Assembly: GCA_017165825.1 (NCBI GenBank)
Contig: CM029387.1
Location: 13,294,798-13,358,797, forward strand
DNA length: 64,000 nt
Reading direction: 5' to 3'
Source: Hepsetus odoe
Lineage: Eukaryota; Chordata; Actinopteri; Characiformes; Hepsetidae
The notes below the pieces were generated by a model. It ran no database searches and had not been told where the DNA came from. It saw only the letters and a program-made list of their open reading frames with translations. Made by a program: the position numbers and the translations under genes. Every line of letters begins with the position of its first letter. Position 1 is the first letter of the stretch. Shown here in pieces: positions 33,417-46,110 of this stretch.

Positions 33417-34695
33417 AGCCTACAAACTCATTCACAAAATTCTAAACACTCCTACCTGTACATTCTTCATCCATTTAATTTGTTTATCCACTCAGTCCTA
33501 GTCCTATACATCTTGTTTTAACTGTGTAATAATCAACCCATGGGAAGTTCTCATTCCAGCCTTAATCATTTTGTATTACATACCTTTGTACACCCTACAG
33601 GCTAACTGAATAAAAAAAAAACCCACAGATTTGTCCATTTCAGAAAATTTCTCATCCCCTTTTAAACATACGCCTCACTATGCAGAGTGATCACTTAAAC
33701 TCTGCACAATCATTCCCTTAGAAAATTCTTCCTAATCCTGCTCCTAGGTTTCCTCTGCACTGCTTGGGTTCAAGTATTCCTTCATTCATCAATTGATTAA
33801 GGGGCCCTTCATGAGCTGGATCAGGTCTGTTTGGGCAAGACAAATTAAATGGTTAATTTCTTTAAACTGCAAAAAACAGGGTTCATTAAAGCAGGAGTTT
33901 ACCTTATTGTTACACACCAACATGACCTGTTATTTTAATGCTGAGTTGAACCAGAGTGTCAGGACAGGAAATATAACTTCCCTACTCAATGTGCGCCCAT
34001 CTATATATCTAACATTCTTGCTTTTGCTGCTGCTTTTCATCAACTCTCTGCTGAGATTTGCAGACATTTTTGATGCCTAACACACTCTGCATTTGTCAGT
34101 TACATAAAACTCCAATGAGCTCTCACAGGGAGACAACAAAAACCTCACCTTTATTTAGCTCAGTGTCACTGCAGCCCAAGAGGTCATAACTTACATCATT
34201 GCATTTTGTCCCTTCATTGCAATCTGTGGGGATCGATTAATGAGTTTCACTGAAAAGCTTGCTCTGAAAATCAAAAATAGTAGCTGATGGTTACTTCAGT
34301 TTTTTAATTTCATACCAACTTTTTTTCTTTTTCAGTCTTATGCTTGCATACCTGCTAGTACTGCACCCCCCCCACCTCCCTCCATCTTTCTGTGAATGAA
34401 CATGGTGCACGCACAGCTTACCTGAGTATGAGTGAATTGCAAAGTATAAGATCTGGAAAGAGTCTCTTTAAAAAAACTTGAGCAATTGAGTCCTATTTGT
34501 ATGAAGTTTTTTTAACTAGTGAGCTCTTAAATGTAAATAGTTTCTTGATGTAGAACATGCTATAAGCCCTGCAGGTCACTGTGCAGGGTTTTCATTATCA
34601 CCTGTTTCATTGGTGACTTTGCAGGTGTAAAATTTAAGCTGTACAATTTTTGGCTCACATGTATTTTGTAATGTTCAGAAGTATTTACGAATAAA
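33417..34695 (+). other. znf236: znf236 3' UTR (probable)
   Basis: Non-coding sequence after the znf236 stop. AATAAA hexamers occur at 33609-33614 and 34690-34695, and another AATAAA-like run lies near 34880. The later ones leave a 1.2-1.5 kb UTR. Which is used cannot be decided from sequence alone. Confidence 0.5.
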
Positions 34696-36241
34696 TTTTT
34701 TTTTTACATAGATTGCTTACAGTTTCTTGCTAATCCTGAAATGCTGCTGGTTTACTTTAACTGAGAGTGAAATGATCAAGCTAACATCTTCATGCACATC
34801 TTTATAAAATATATTTTTATCTTTATGTTGATAAATATTTCTAATTGACCCATATGGATGGATGGATTATGTTTAATGAATAAATAAACATTGTTTATAT
34901 TAATAAATTGATTGTTAGCTGAGAGCTATTAAAATCAAATAAACGTTTTGAAAACTTGAGCATTGCCATAGCATTAAATATAATAAGCATTTTATAGATC
35001 ATATATAATAACTTTGGCATGGCAACATTTTATTTAATATGTACAATAAATAAGCAGCAAGTATTAATAAACCTGGTTTGATATGCCCTATTTACATACA
35101 TACATATTTATGAATAAAAATGACATAATTATTGTGCTTTGATATAAAGTGATAAAATTTTATCTCTGTATTTACATTTGTATTTTGCATTTCCTGATTA
35201 CATATTTTCACTCTTCATAATCCAGTGGTTTATAATCTTGGTTTTCAAGTCCCCCAACACAAAACACTCACTCAATCTGAGTTTGTTCATTTTATAATTA
35301 TTAAACCAAGGCTTGTAAGAATAAGAAAAACATTACTTAATTCACTTAATCAAACTTTTTTTTTTCTAAAAATTATTCACCACGAAGCAAAAAGTTCCAA
35401 AAGTAAATCTGCAGTTATTTATGGGGCATAAACTTTTAACATCACTTTTGGAATCACATTTTGCAATACTTAAGTAAGCTTTTATCAAAGCATCTTACAG
35501 TTGTTTTTTGGGGGATTCTCTTTTCAGTCTAATCTTCAGAAGATGAAATACATTTTAAATTCCAAAACCAATCCAAAACATTTTACTCTAATGAAGGCTT
35601 CTGTTAACGTAGCAATGTGTTTTAGATCCTTGTCCTGCTGCGGCATAAATCCAAAGTGATGAAAAGGCTACAAAACCTATTTACACACAAATGCATCGAA
35701 AACTAATGAGAAGGGAAGTTAGTAATCTTTATCTCATTAGTTTACATAACCTTTTATTTTTGCTTTACTTAACAAACCAGATTGACGTAGTTACATTACA
35801 ACATTACTGGTGTAGATACATTACAACAAAATTACAAGAGTGCTTTCTTCTTTCCAATGTTACCAATGTTTGTGCAATGCTTCATATGTTCTCATATTTT
35901 AATTCTTTTCTCAGATTCAAAATGGATTTTTACCACAGACAATTCTCTTCTCTTCATATTGGTTTTTCAATTCAATTGATACCAGGAGCTCTTTATAGTT
36001 TAATCAATCAAATAGGATATACCTGCATTTTGTCGACCTTGCATTTTCCAGTACTTTTGTTTCATTGAAAAAGTTGGTGGTCAGATACTTTCAACACATC
36101 TTGATGAAAATACCAGCAAACAAAAGCTGAAAATCAGATCTCTCATTAAAGAACCCATATCACGTGTTTCTTTAATTAAATAGTTTTTCATACATATTGA
36201 TGTTTCTGTGAGTTTAAACTCTTTTGGTCCCATCCCAGTTT

Positions 36242-36273
<32 letters not shown>
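34696..36273. other. Intergenic region between convergent znf236 and mbp
   Basis: AT-rich sequence of about 1.6 kb with no gene signal. The ends of both transcripts may extend into it; a TTTATT (AATAAA on the - strand) also lies near 35751. Confidence 0.45.
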
Positions 36274-36278
<5 letters not shown>

Positions 36279-37599
36279 TAATGTGAATGGGCAAAAGCAC
36301 AGTAGGTTACCTACAACATTGCATGAACAGCAAATTATGAACAGGCTGTTTTTGAACAAGAACATTTGCAGTTCATGGTCTGTTCCAGTGTTAATTTCCC
36401 TATAATTAAAATTTTAAAAATGGATTTCTCATGTGTTAACAAACAGAAATAAGCAGAAATACACACTTTTTTGCATTTTTAATGGTTCCCATCAGTCAAT
36501 TAGCAGTCTTACTGAAAAAACATGGAAACAGACCTCTACGGCTTTGTGTATGCTAGCTGTGTAGATACTTAATATAAGCTTTAACAGGGTCTATTAGTCT
36601 GCATTTAAAGCTGAAATGAGAGGTAGGGGACAAAGGTCAGGCGTTGGCCTTGAGACCTTTCAGAAAACCTTCCATAAATACATTTTTTTAATCCACATTC
36701 TTACTTATCAGGGTCTAAAAATGAATTATAAATAGTAACCATAGACAAAACAGTTCATGGGTAGTTTTTTTAAGCTGTGAATTAGCCAGCGACCATGCAA
36801 GATACAACTGAAAGAGTTCATTTCAAACAAGACAAAACAGTGGGGGGCAGAGACAATATTAACCCAAGTGCATTAACATGCATTAATCATATGATCATAG
36901 TTAAACATGCAACTATTAATAAATTATTAATAATATGACTTACTGCAGTATTATCAACAGTGTATATAATATTCTAAACTCATCAGGGAAAAATATTGTT
37001 GTTACAGTTTAATAAAGGAAAGCAAAATAACTTTTGAGTACATCCAGCATCAATAAGCATAACAAATATTTTAGGCATTACTCTACTCTTTTTGGTACCC
37101 TTTAATCCTAAAGCTCTTAAGTGAGAACTGTGATCAGGAGTGATCAGAATGAAATCACATTCAAAAAAGAGAAGGAAAAAGCTATGTGAGTGGAGCTAAG
37201 GTAAAAGTAGACAGATTATTATAAGCTGCTAAAGACACAGCCCTGGTCATTGTAAGCTATGCTGGAGAAAAAAGTGCTTTCGACAAACACAGACAATTAC
37301 ACAGGACTAAAGCGGCCTAGACTGAACCAAAGCCTTGTGCACTTTGGGAGTGCTTAGCAAGAGCATTCCTCTGAAGTCCAGGAGAGTTAACGCTAGGATC
37401 ATTATATTACACAAACAGAGACATGGAGGGACGTGGATATGACCAATCTGGCTAGAACTGGGTAGACAGTATTTACACAAAACCATGCAAGGAAGCACGT
37501 TCATTTTCAAGTTAATGCAGGACAGTGTGAAAAACTTGTGAGGGTCCTTCTCCTTTTACACAGTAATCTTGAAATGAGAAAAAAGAAAAACGGAGGCAA
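36274..37599 (-). other. mbp: mbp 3' UTR (probable)
   Basis: Follows the mbp stop. The first AATAAA on the - strand after the stop is at 36279-36274 and runs into a pure A tract of about 33 bases (T on the + strand, 36243-36276). This leaves a 1.3 kb UTR. Genomic A-runs can mimic cleavage sites, so the end is not certain. Confidence 0.5.
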
Positions 37600-37635
37600 T
37601 CAGCGCTTGGCTGGTGAGGTGGTTCGGCTTCCTCC
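37600..37635 (-). CDS. mbp: mbp terminal coding exon
   Basis: After ttttttttttgcag the - strand reads GGSRTTSPAKR and TGA, matching the basic C-terminal end of MBP (mammals end GSPMARR). The exon is phase 0 from the KIFKM exon. A long pyrimidine-rich tract precedes it. Confidence 0.88.
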   Translation of the reverse strand, partial: GGSRTTSPAKR

Positions 37636-37679
37636 CTGCAAAAAAAAAAATTGAAAAGAAAAAGAAAGTAAACAAAGAC

Positions 37680-37890
37680 CATCAGAAACACTGCTGGAGG
37701 AAAAAAAGAAAGACGTAGTGAGCAGAAGAGCAAAAAAAAAAAAAAGGTGAGACCGCAGGGAAAAGGTGTGGAGAGAGAGAGAGAGAGAGAGAGATGGAAA
37801 AAATGCAGATAAAGGAGACAAGGAAAAACAGTGAATAAAGAGGTTGGAGAGAGAAAAATAGAGACAGATAGGAAGGAAAAAGAAAGGACA
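37680..37890 (-). repeat. Polypyrimidine-rich tract before the last mbp exon
   Basis: About 200 bp are nearly all purine on the + strand, hence pyrimidine in the mbp transcript. It includes a (GA)n run at 37774-37794 and an A13 run near 37732. Confidence 0.8.
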
Positions 37891-38130
37891 ATTTTTTGTT
37901 CTAGCTAGTTTTTGTTGTTTACAGCATATATAACCACTTAAAATGTACAGGCAGAATGTCTTTTAACTACAAAATGTATTCATGAATGACAGAAAACATT
38001 AAAACAAAACAAATTAATATTACTTTCACGCATAGGTAAAATTTAAACATCTTTTTGCAGGGTTGTGGTTCAATCTTATCAAATCATTTTCCAAAATAGT
38101 CCAAAATCTTACATCGATCTGCAAAGGCTG

Positions 38131-38486
38131 TGTCACGTGTGGGGTGTTTTGGGCATGCTAGAGGGCGCTCTGCTCTGACTGAGCACACCGGAGCCTATGC
38201 AGGCACAGGTGTGCATCATTGGGGCTGACTATTTAAGCCCCAATGAGTCAGAGCAGAGCGCGGCTCATTGGTTAGGCTAAGCCTAAATGTGTACGGGTGG
38301 TTCTGATTTAGATTTAGGTTTATTGGGATCTGTACAACTTGGTTTAGGCTGCAGTTCTCCTGTTCTCAGGTTCTGCTTTGAACTGCAGCCCTTGTGTCTT
38401 TGTATTTGTGAACTGTGGGCAATAAAACAGTGCTCCGAACTCCTGGCTCCACTCTGGCGTCCTTCTGGTACCCCGCCACCGTTACA
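38131..38486 (+). mobile_element. Solo LTR of the sushi-type family
   Basis: 356 bp, tgtcacgtg...ccaccgttaca. It is flanked by the exact 5-bp duplication ggctg (38126-38130, 38487-38491). It shares TATTTAA, the GCGGCTCATT self-priming block, AATAAA (near 38420) and the nested dyad with the element at 4228-8129, but differs enough to be another subfamily. It lies antisense in the last mbp intron. Confidence 0.88.
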
Positions 38487-40440
38487 GGCTGGTTAGCCCA
38501 TGCAAGCAACTTCATCTTTATATCCAGTCTTGTTATTTCAGCTGCACTTTATTGTTGAAACTCATTTTCTTCTTTCTAATATTATCCTCTAATTAATTTA
38601 CTAGCACATTGTATCACTCAGATCTCCTTTAAATATGGTATTGCCAAAGTGTCGCTGGCTACAGTGTTCACTCAATTACTAACATTAAAACCATCCCCAA
38701 AATTTCCACTGCACAATAAAAAACTAAACCTGATCCATTGTAATAGTGTGATCCTTGAATCACTATTCACTAGTGTGAAAACATACACAAATAAATTGCA
38801 ACTGCAATAAATAATACTTAAAATGTGGGCATTTAATCAAACAACAAATGTGTTTTGTTCTCAAAGGGGAACTCATCAATATTGTCTAGGTATCTTAAGT
38901 ATGAAAATGAATTAATCCTGGTAGTAAGTAGTGCCAGTAATGATCACATTTCATTCATCTGCATGCATCTTATTGCATAATTTTTCCATCTTTCCATCAA
39001 TCTATACTGCCCAAAGCTTTAACACAAAAAGCAGCCATTATAGCAAACACTGAAACTGCACATGATGGATAGTTTAGTGAGAGCTGAAAAAAGAAAAAAA
39101 AAAGAAGAAAAAAAAGAAGAAGAAAAAAAAAATAACCTAAAAAACATGCTGCCTAGAGCATAAAAAATGATTAGCTCCAAGTGCCTCCCCCAGCTTTGAA
39201 TGTTGCTTTACTCTGAATGATTATGAAAAACAGGTACTTTCCTAGTAAACTGTAATTGAAAGTAGTGAAGGATTTGTCATTATAATATGAAATCAGTGTA
39301 ATGAGTTATCAGCAGTAGGACAAGTGCTATCAATAGGTTTGATGGTTGTTCAAAATAACATTTACATTTACAGCACTTAGCAGTCACTCATACAGGCACT
39401 TATACAGAATGTCTTACATCAGTGTATTTACATCAGTACAAATGCTGTAAATGTAAATGTAAATGCTTTATGTCCACATCTGATCTTCATTCTAGTAACT
39501 AGAACAAATAAGCACATGGGACATGATGCTTTCTGAAAGTAATCAGTTATCAGTGTTGTATCACTGATATTTTCAGCATTGTGGTGATTAGTATCTGTAG
39601 TTATAAAATTTGCAATATGTGTATAAAACCAATATACAGATTATAGCTAAGAGGACTTTTGTACAGTTAAAAAACAAGGAATCATGCTCTCCCTGTGGTC
39701 TTTCTTGGTGAAAACATTGGCCTGAATCAAGCTGCTGTTTGGTTGTGTTAGATTTGCTGCTAGCCCATGTTAGCATAAAAAATAACTCATGATGTCAGAT
39801 GGACCAAAATTCAGCCAGAAAGATTAATCTATCCATGAATTAGCTAGTAAAAAAACAAGAAACAACAGGAACAGGAGACAAATCAATTTGTCCGCAAAAT
39901 CCTGATGCTGGAGTGAGAGAAATCTGGGGCCACGCTTAAGACCATTTGCAGCTAAGTAGCATGAAAGCGTGAGCAAGCTAGTGGATTACTCACAGTTACA
40001 GGTGAAGATTCACATCACTGAGGAAGAGGAAGAAGAAATGTTTCTACACTTCATAAACACTGAAAGATTCTTGGTGTAAAAAGGCATCAATCTGAAAGTG
40101 GTGATTCAACTCAATCAGTGTTATGTAAATTCAAATTGAAAATGGTAAGGAATTATGTGCTCATGGACAAAATCTAAAATTTCTGTTTTCATACAAAAAA
40201 AGACTTGTTCTAAGTCTTTATATCACTGATAAAAATTCATACTGAACAGTAAACATACTAAAAAAAAAAATTGTTGGAAACTGAAAATCCAATAAGAATC
40301 CAATTAAACTGAAATGACTGAATAATGCACTGAATCATTTCCTAAAGAATAAAAATTTAATTTGCTTCACCATTCCCCTCTCCTTAACCCTGAGGACATC
40401 TTAAGGGCCCATCCACCCCTTTTTTGACCCAAGTAATGTT
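38487..40440. other. Last mbp intron, mostly unclassified
   Basis: An A/G-rich run lies at 39090-39135 and a partial type 1 SINE tail at about 39360-39440. Nothing else stands out. Confidence 0.45.
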
Positions 40441-40469
40441 TATGAAATGTACCAGTGTGAGGATGTGCC

Positions 40470-41370
40470 AGTGTGTGACATGAAATTTACACTAGATGTT
40501 GGTAACAACCCAAGTAATCCACATACAAAGGGATAAGTAAACACAAATAAGTCCATAAATTATGTGTAGTAAAGAGGAATGACACAGGGACTGAACACTT
40601 GAAGAAAATGAATTACAAAAAGACATGCAGAGCCAAGAAACCATATAAAAAGGTTTCTCATTACCAAGGTTTCACACAAAAATCATCCCATGATGAGTAA
40701 ATGTAAATAGCTCTCTCAAGACCTTCACAACCTTATTGTTGTGAAACATACTGATGGGACTGGTTACAGACATATTTCCAAGCTTCTGAATGTTCCAGTG
40801 AGGACAGCTGGGGCCATAATCCTGAAGTGGAAAGAATATAAGTTCAGTGTGGGTCTGTTTTTCAGCACATGGTACTGGCAGACTTCATATAACCAAAGGA
40901 AGGATGAATAGAGAAATGTACTGGGATATTCTTGATAAGAATCTGCTGCAATCTACCAGGATGATGAAAATGAAACAAGGGTTTACATTTCAGCAAGACA
41001 ATGATTCCAAACACACAGCCAAGCTGCAAAAATGGTTCAGTCAATCACCCAACCTTTAAAATCTGGAAAGAACTGAAGATCAGAGGAGGCCCCTGGAACC
41101 TTCAAGATTTAAAGAATGGGCCAGAATCACACCTGAGAAATGCATGTAACTAGTTTAGGAGGCATCTTGAAGCTGTCATAGCAAAGGCTTTTCTACAAAG
41201 TATTAAATAAATTCCAGTAAGCAAGTTCAATACTTATTCACTGTGTTATTACATTTTGCAACACATAATTTATGGACTTATTTGTTTATGATTTCTTTGC
41301 ATGTGTGGATTACGTGGGTTCTTGCTGACATCTGGTGTAAATTTCATGTTAATAACCCCATTAGAAATAT
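40470..41370 (+). pseudogene. Tc1-like element with transposase relic and long inverted repeats
   Basis: The left arm tgacatgaaatttacacta continues through aagtaatccacatacaaa to acaaataagtccataaatta. The right arm repeats it inverted (taatttatggacttatttgt to gtgtaaatttcatgt). Arms of about 100-150 bp fit Tc1. Inside, 40700-41060 encodes a leading-helix region and then FTFQQDNDSKHTAKLQKWF and SQSPNL, the second catalytic Asp region. It is broken by a stop and degenerate after SQSPNL. Confidence 0.72.
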
Positions 41371-41590
41371 ATTTACTGAGAAAAACATTAACATGTTCAA
41401 TACTTTTCCTTGCTGTAGTTCCTGGCCAAATAAAAGCAATCAATAACAGATATTATGTACATTAAAATATAAAATATAAATTTTAAAAATCAAATATAAA
41501 TTAAAATAAAAATGTACTCTACTTGGTGTAAAAAATGAAGAATTGTACATTCTTGGTTTTTTTTTTTCAGTATGAGCTGTGTGCAGTTAC

Positions 41591-41677
41591 CATTTTAAAG
41601 ATTTTGGTCAGTGTACCCTGGCCATCAGCCGGTCGTCCTTTCTGGGCCTTAGCAGAAGCCTGGGTCTTCTGGTCTCC
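41591..41677 (-). CDS. mbp: mbp coding exon (GTLTKIF block)
   Basis: 87 nt between catgcacag and gtaact. It reads GDQKTQASAKAQKGRPADG and then QGTLTKIFKM, the best conserved C-terminal block of MBP. It is phase 0 on both sides. The Lys/Gln-rich lead replaces the mammalian FSWGAEGQ segment. Confidence 0.93.
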
Positions 41678-42719
41678 CTGTGCATGACAAGGCAGCATTA
41701 GCAGCCAGAGCCAGACATTATGTGCAAGTTCATTTATGTGGCTGTGATAATTATTCATCGTGCCTGCAGAACCTGATCAGAAATTCATTCAGTCAGTTTT
41801 TTATTAAATCACATTAAAAAATCACCAAATAAAATACTGCAAAAGTATTGAGTCCCACCTCATTTAATTATATGCTATTTAATTACTTTATTTTTGTGAA
41901 AATACAATTATATGCATGTCAAACGGTCTTATCTTTTGGTATACTGATTAAAATAAATGAAAGAATTGGATTTTATTTTATTTTATTTGTTCAAATTGCA
42001 AAATGCCTAATTTTCACCTCTTTCCTCATTGCTTTATTCCATATTTTAAATGTTTTGCTTAAATGATTCCTCCATAGGCCACTGTGTGGCTTAAAAAACT
42101 TTTCAAAACTTTGTTCTTTAGGAAATGTGGAGAACTATTCCTCAGCAATACGTTTTAAAAAAATACAAGAAAGCCAGGCTCTTGGGAAGCAAAATATGAA
42201 GGTATGAGGGGTGGCTCAGTACTTTTGCAAAGTATTTTATATGCCATTAACACTTTTAATAAATACAAATGAAGGAATCCCAAACTTAATTGGAATTACT
42301 TCAGTGCAAAGAGCTTTGAGAGTTGCGTTTTAGCGTGTGCTAAAAAACAACAACAACAAAAAAAATCAGTTGCTAAGTAAGCCTAATTAATTATAAAAGC
42401 CTTAAATGCTGTAATTGTGCAAAATAAAACCAGCATCGCCAAGTCTTTATATGGAATTTATTGTTCATGTATAGCTCTTACTGTGCTGTAGCTTTAATGC
42501 CGTTCCTCACTAAAGTCACTTTGGATAAAAGCATCTGCTAAATGAGTCAGTGTGAGATGAAGATGAGAGCCATATGAGATGGGCCAAATGTTCTTTGGAT
42601 GTGTACAAAAAATACATTGTTTTTTTGGGCTGTTTGGCCTGTTTTTTTGCTCATACCATTTTGCAACCATTTTTCTCTAGTGAAAAGAAACTCAGTGAAC
42701 ATTAAAGAGACTACTTCTT

Positions 42720-42890
42720 TTCTGCATTTAACCCATCACACTATAGGCAGCCATATGCAGTGCCCAGGGAGCAGTTTGGGCCTTGTACCTTGTTCAAGGG
42801 TACCTCAGGGTAATATGCTTGTCTGGGTATTGAACCTGTGACATACTGATCATGGGATCTAGTCCCTAACCAGTAGGCCAGTGCTGCCCA
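42720..42890 (-). repeat. tRNA-derived SINE (type 2), diverged
   Basis: The - strand begins GGGCAGCACTGGCCTACTGG and includes a GTACCCTTGAACAAGGTAC body. It lacks the 3' tail. Confidence 0.62.
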
Positions 42891-44283
42891 GATAACTATA
42901 AGCCTTAAATATGTGGCTTTAAATAAGTCAAGAAGTAGATAGCTTGCATTTAACTGCAGGTTAATTAAGTGTGATTGTGATTATATCTACAGCTGAAGTC
43001 TTTAACAATGGTCACAGTTCCCTTTAATTGTTTTGGGCATAACGCCATACAAGGAATCGAGTCAGCAACAAAACAAAATGTTAGAATTTGCCCCCAAAGT
43101 TTGACATGGAAACACATTATTCAGCATGCATCTCATGTCATAAGCATCTAAAATCAAATTGTAGAATCTCTGAGCGTAGAAGAGAGTCCACAGTCTCACC
43201 CACAGGTGATCATCAGAGTTGCTGTTGTACTGCAATGAATCATGCATGAGTATGAATTCAATCACTGAGACACTCCCATAAAACTGCAGTGACTTTAAGG
43301 GCTAGAGAACGTTCTGCTCATTCCTCATTCATCAAATACCTGTTTTTATTTAAATAATACAAAAACACTATCAGTGAAGAAGGGGGTTTAGACTGACCAG
43401 CAGGAAACTAGATTTAGAAACAGAGATTTAAACAGCACATGTGCTCAAAACAAGAGGTGATCTGGATTAGAAGCTCAGAAATACAAGCATGTGGAGGAAC
43501 CGCACGTAGCAGGAACAAAACAGCAGAATCAAAACTGGTCTGGGATCAGTTTCAGTGCAAATCAAGTTAAGCAAGACATAAAATCTCAAATGCTCTCCTT
43601 CTTGTTATATTTTGCTAATCAGTGCTTATTAATTTGTCTTCCAAGCCTGAAAACTGATCTTTATAAGCATATCAGGTGACCTATGCTCCACCCACAAATG
43701 CAAATGTTATAGGTAGGTATACAGAACACCAGAACACAATAGAGACAAAACCCCATTTTGCCAGTATTAAAAAAAAATAACTAGTTGTTTCTCATTTTTG
43801 ATGAAGGAGAATTCTTCCTATGCTGTGTGAAACAAAAATTTTTTTGTATCACTTTCCTGAATTACGTCGTTTAAACTGTTAGTGTTGAATACATTAGATA
43901 ATATTTCAGATGCAATCATTTTGCTGAAATTCAGCTAACTGGAGACCTCCAGAAGTCAACAGAATACAATTGATCAAACAAATCACGCCTGAGCAAATAT
44001 TGAAAAAGCTTGGCTGATCTGTTACGTTTCAGATCAGCCAAGGAATGGTAGGAATAGCTTATATTAAAGCATAGTTGATACCAGAAATGAACAGAATGAA
44101 ATTCAGCAATCAAATCAGGCTATTGAAAATTATGAGCTGAGCTGAAAGTTCATGTTTCTGTTCCACAAGCCTGTTAGGCTTTTGGTGGAAGGAATTGCTT
44201 ATATTTAAGCAGAATTGATAAAATTGTCCAGAACAATTTATTTTTTATTTGTATTTTGAACATCTTAATTTTAACCATTTAAG

Positions 44284-44540
44284 GGCAGCACTGGTCTAGT
44301 GGTTAGGGACTAGGACCCAGGATCAAAATGTTGTGGGATCAAATCCTAGACTTGAGTCTTGAGACTTGCCCTGAGGTACCTTTGAGCAAGGTACCTTCCC
44401 CATCACTGTTTCATGGGTGCTTTGAATAGCTGGCCCCTGCTGCACCTGTGTGTATGGACGAAATGCAGAGGGAGCATGTTGCTGTGTTTCACTGTGTGCT
44501 GTGCTGTTTCACAATGACAATCAGTCGCTTTCACTTAAAT
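44284..44540 (+). repeat. tRNA-derived SINE (type 2)
   Basis: gggcagcactggtctagtgg (A box), gtgggatcaaatcc (weak B box), ttgccctgaggtacctttga body and a cactttcac-like tail. Confidence 0.65.
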
Positions 44541-45419
44541 TGTTGGGTTAAAGCAACAACCAGGGAATTTTGCTATCCTAATACTCTACCTGTGATCATC
44601 TACAGCTGAATAACAGCTGGCATTTTGTTGGAAAAAATCTCATGTTCCTCTCATGTTCTAGTGCTTAGTTCTAGCACAGTTTTAATTGATACAAATGTAG
44701 GTATGTAATGGAAAGTCCTTTACCTAAGAATGTCTACCCCAATTGAATCTTGAATTATTCTGTAAAAAATTATGGAAGGAGGAACCAAAAACATCAAATT
44801 TCCACACATCAAAGTGTGTTCCACATCCTGGTTTTAGTATTAAAGTTTAGTATTAAAGTAAATTTAGTACAAAAAAATCCCTGCTAAATGCTACTAAAAA
44901 CAGTTGCAGGAACATTTTCTGTAACTTTTACTTTTTCAGTTAAAGATGCCAAGCCTTCCTGGCTTGCAACTTATTTAGGTGGAGCTATCACCATACAAAT
45001 AGCTTTTGGGTTTGTTAAAATCAGTGCTTTCTTTCAATAATAAAGTGTTTTGTGATTGAAGGTGTGATTAGTCTGCAAACATTTACTAGTCTTTTAGTGT
45101 TATAGACAAGTCATTTCCAAGGGGGTTCTGTCCATTTCATTTCCAAATTATACTTTTACACTTCCTGTAAAAGAAGATGGTTCTTGGACATATGACTTAG
45201 GAAACCACTAGAATCTTTGCAGAGAGCTGGCAACTGAGACTTAGCAGAATGTGGGCAGATATATTGATCCCAGATCAGCAGCATTTCACAGAACTGAGGT
45301 GTTAAAAAATAGCATTTCTTTCCTTTTCCTAATTGTTTTTCATCAGCACCTACCAGGCCTAGCTTTGCTGTGAGGGAATGCCACTGTACAAAGAGACAGT
45401 TAAAGATGGAAAAAGATAG

Positions 45420-45545
45420 TAGAAAGAAAGAAAGAAAGAAAGAAAGGAGATGGAAAAAGAAGGTAGAAAGAAAGAAAGGAGATGGAAAAAGAAAGTAGAA
45501 AGAAAGAAAAAAGAAATAGACAGATATATTGGTAAAGAAAGAAAG
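45420..45545 (+). repeat. (GAAA)n-rich tract
   Basis: agaaagaaagaaagaaagaa repeated with interruptions by ggagatggaaaaag units. Confidence 0.8.
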
Positions 45546-45838
45546 ATATAGAAAGAGAGATAAAGAATTAATGAAAAAGGCATGTAGTTGAACAGTGAGG
45601 CTGACACAGAATCAGAGCAAGGGGTTTCTAAACACACTGTCACACAGACATTCATTTATCTCAAGACAAATCGATAATTTTGGCTGTTAGAGATACTTGT
45701 TCTTTTGTATACAAGCTGTATACAATTAAAAACCAATTTGTGAAAATGAATAAAAAATTCAACTAGTTGGAAAAAACAGAGTATAAAGGACTTGAGCCAG
45801 ACTAAATCTGCAGAAATTAATCTGCTCATTGTTCTTAC

Positions 45839-45865
45839 CCTAGACTTGGGTGGGGCAGGAGACAC
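45839..45865 (-). CDS. mbp: mbp 27-nt micro-exon (Pro-rich)
   Basis: Between tctccag and gtaaga the - strand encodes VSPAPPKSR, 9 codons in phase 0. It aligns with mammalian VTPRTPPPSQGK, the SH3-ligand-like Pro-rich segment. It is only 140 nt from the preceding exon. Confidence 0.85.
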
Positions 45866-46005
45866 CTGGAGAATGAAAAAAGAAGAAAAAAGATTAACCT
45901 CTATCAGAGCATTTCTTAACAGCGTCTGAAGTGATTACATCCATCAGCATGTGAAGATTTAATTGGGTGTGTGAGACAGGGATAGAGAGAGGGAGAGAGA
46001 CTTAC

Positions 46006-46110
46006 AATTGACCTGAAAAAATGCACCACAGCATTTTGGTCCCCTTTGCGGCGAGAAGAGGAGTGTGTGGACCGTTGGGGTGAGGCGGACAAGGCACCAC
46101 GGAAGGAACC
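46006..46110 (-). CDS. mbp: mbp coding exon (VVHFF block)
   Basis: 105 nt between gtgttttag and gtaagt. It reads GSFRGALSASPQRS, a Ser/Arg-rich stretch, then DQNAVVHFFRSI, matching mammalian ENPVVHFFKNI, the amphipathic membrane-binding segment. The donor is a perfect gtaagt; an earlier GT after TTCAG would lose the SI residues. Confidence 0.93.

Larger units (their letters stand above)
41678..45838. other. mbp intron with SINEs and a purine repeat
   Basis: Apart from the SINEs listed separately and a gataaaagcatctgctaaatg SINE/L2 tail at about 42515-42545, I see no element. (GAAA)n runs lie at 45420-45545. Confidence 0.5.

Noticed and set aside
36243..36276. Long T-run as evidence of a processed retrocopy tail
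   Set aside because: It sits after the mbp stop next to AATAAA on the - strand and no retrocopied gene borders it; a 3' end or simple repeat is the simpler reading.
37512..37891. Several Phe/Ser-rich small ORFs on the - strand at 37.5-37.9 kb
   Set aside because: They are translations of the polypyrimidine tract before the last mbp exon; only the 11-codon GGSRTTSPAKR frame is real.
45345..45375. Possible extra mbp exon on the - strand (ctcacag/CAAAGC... before gtgctg)
   Set aside because: In the required phase 0 it reads CAA AGC TAG, a stop after two codons, and it has no similarity to MBP.
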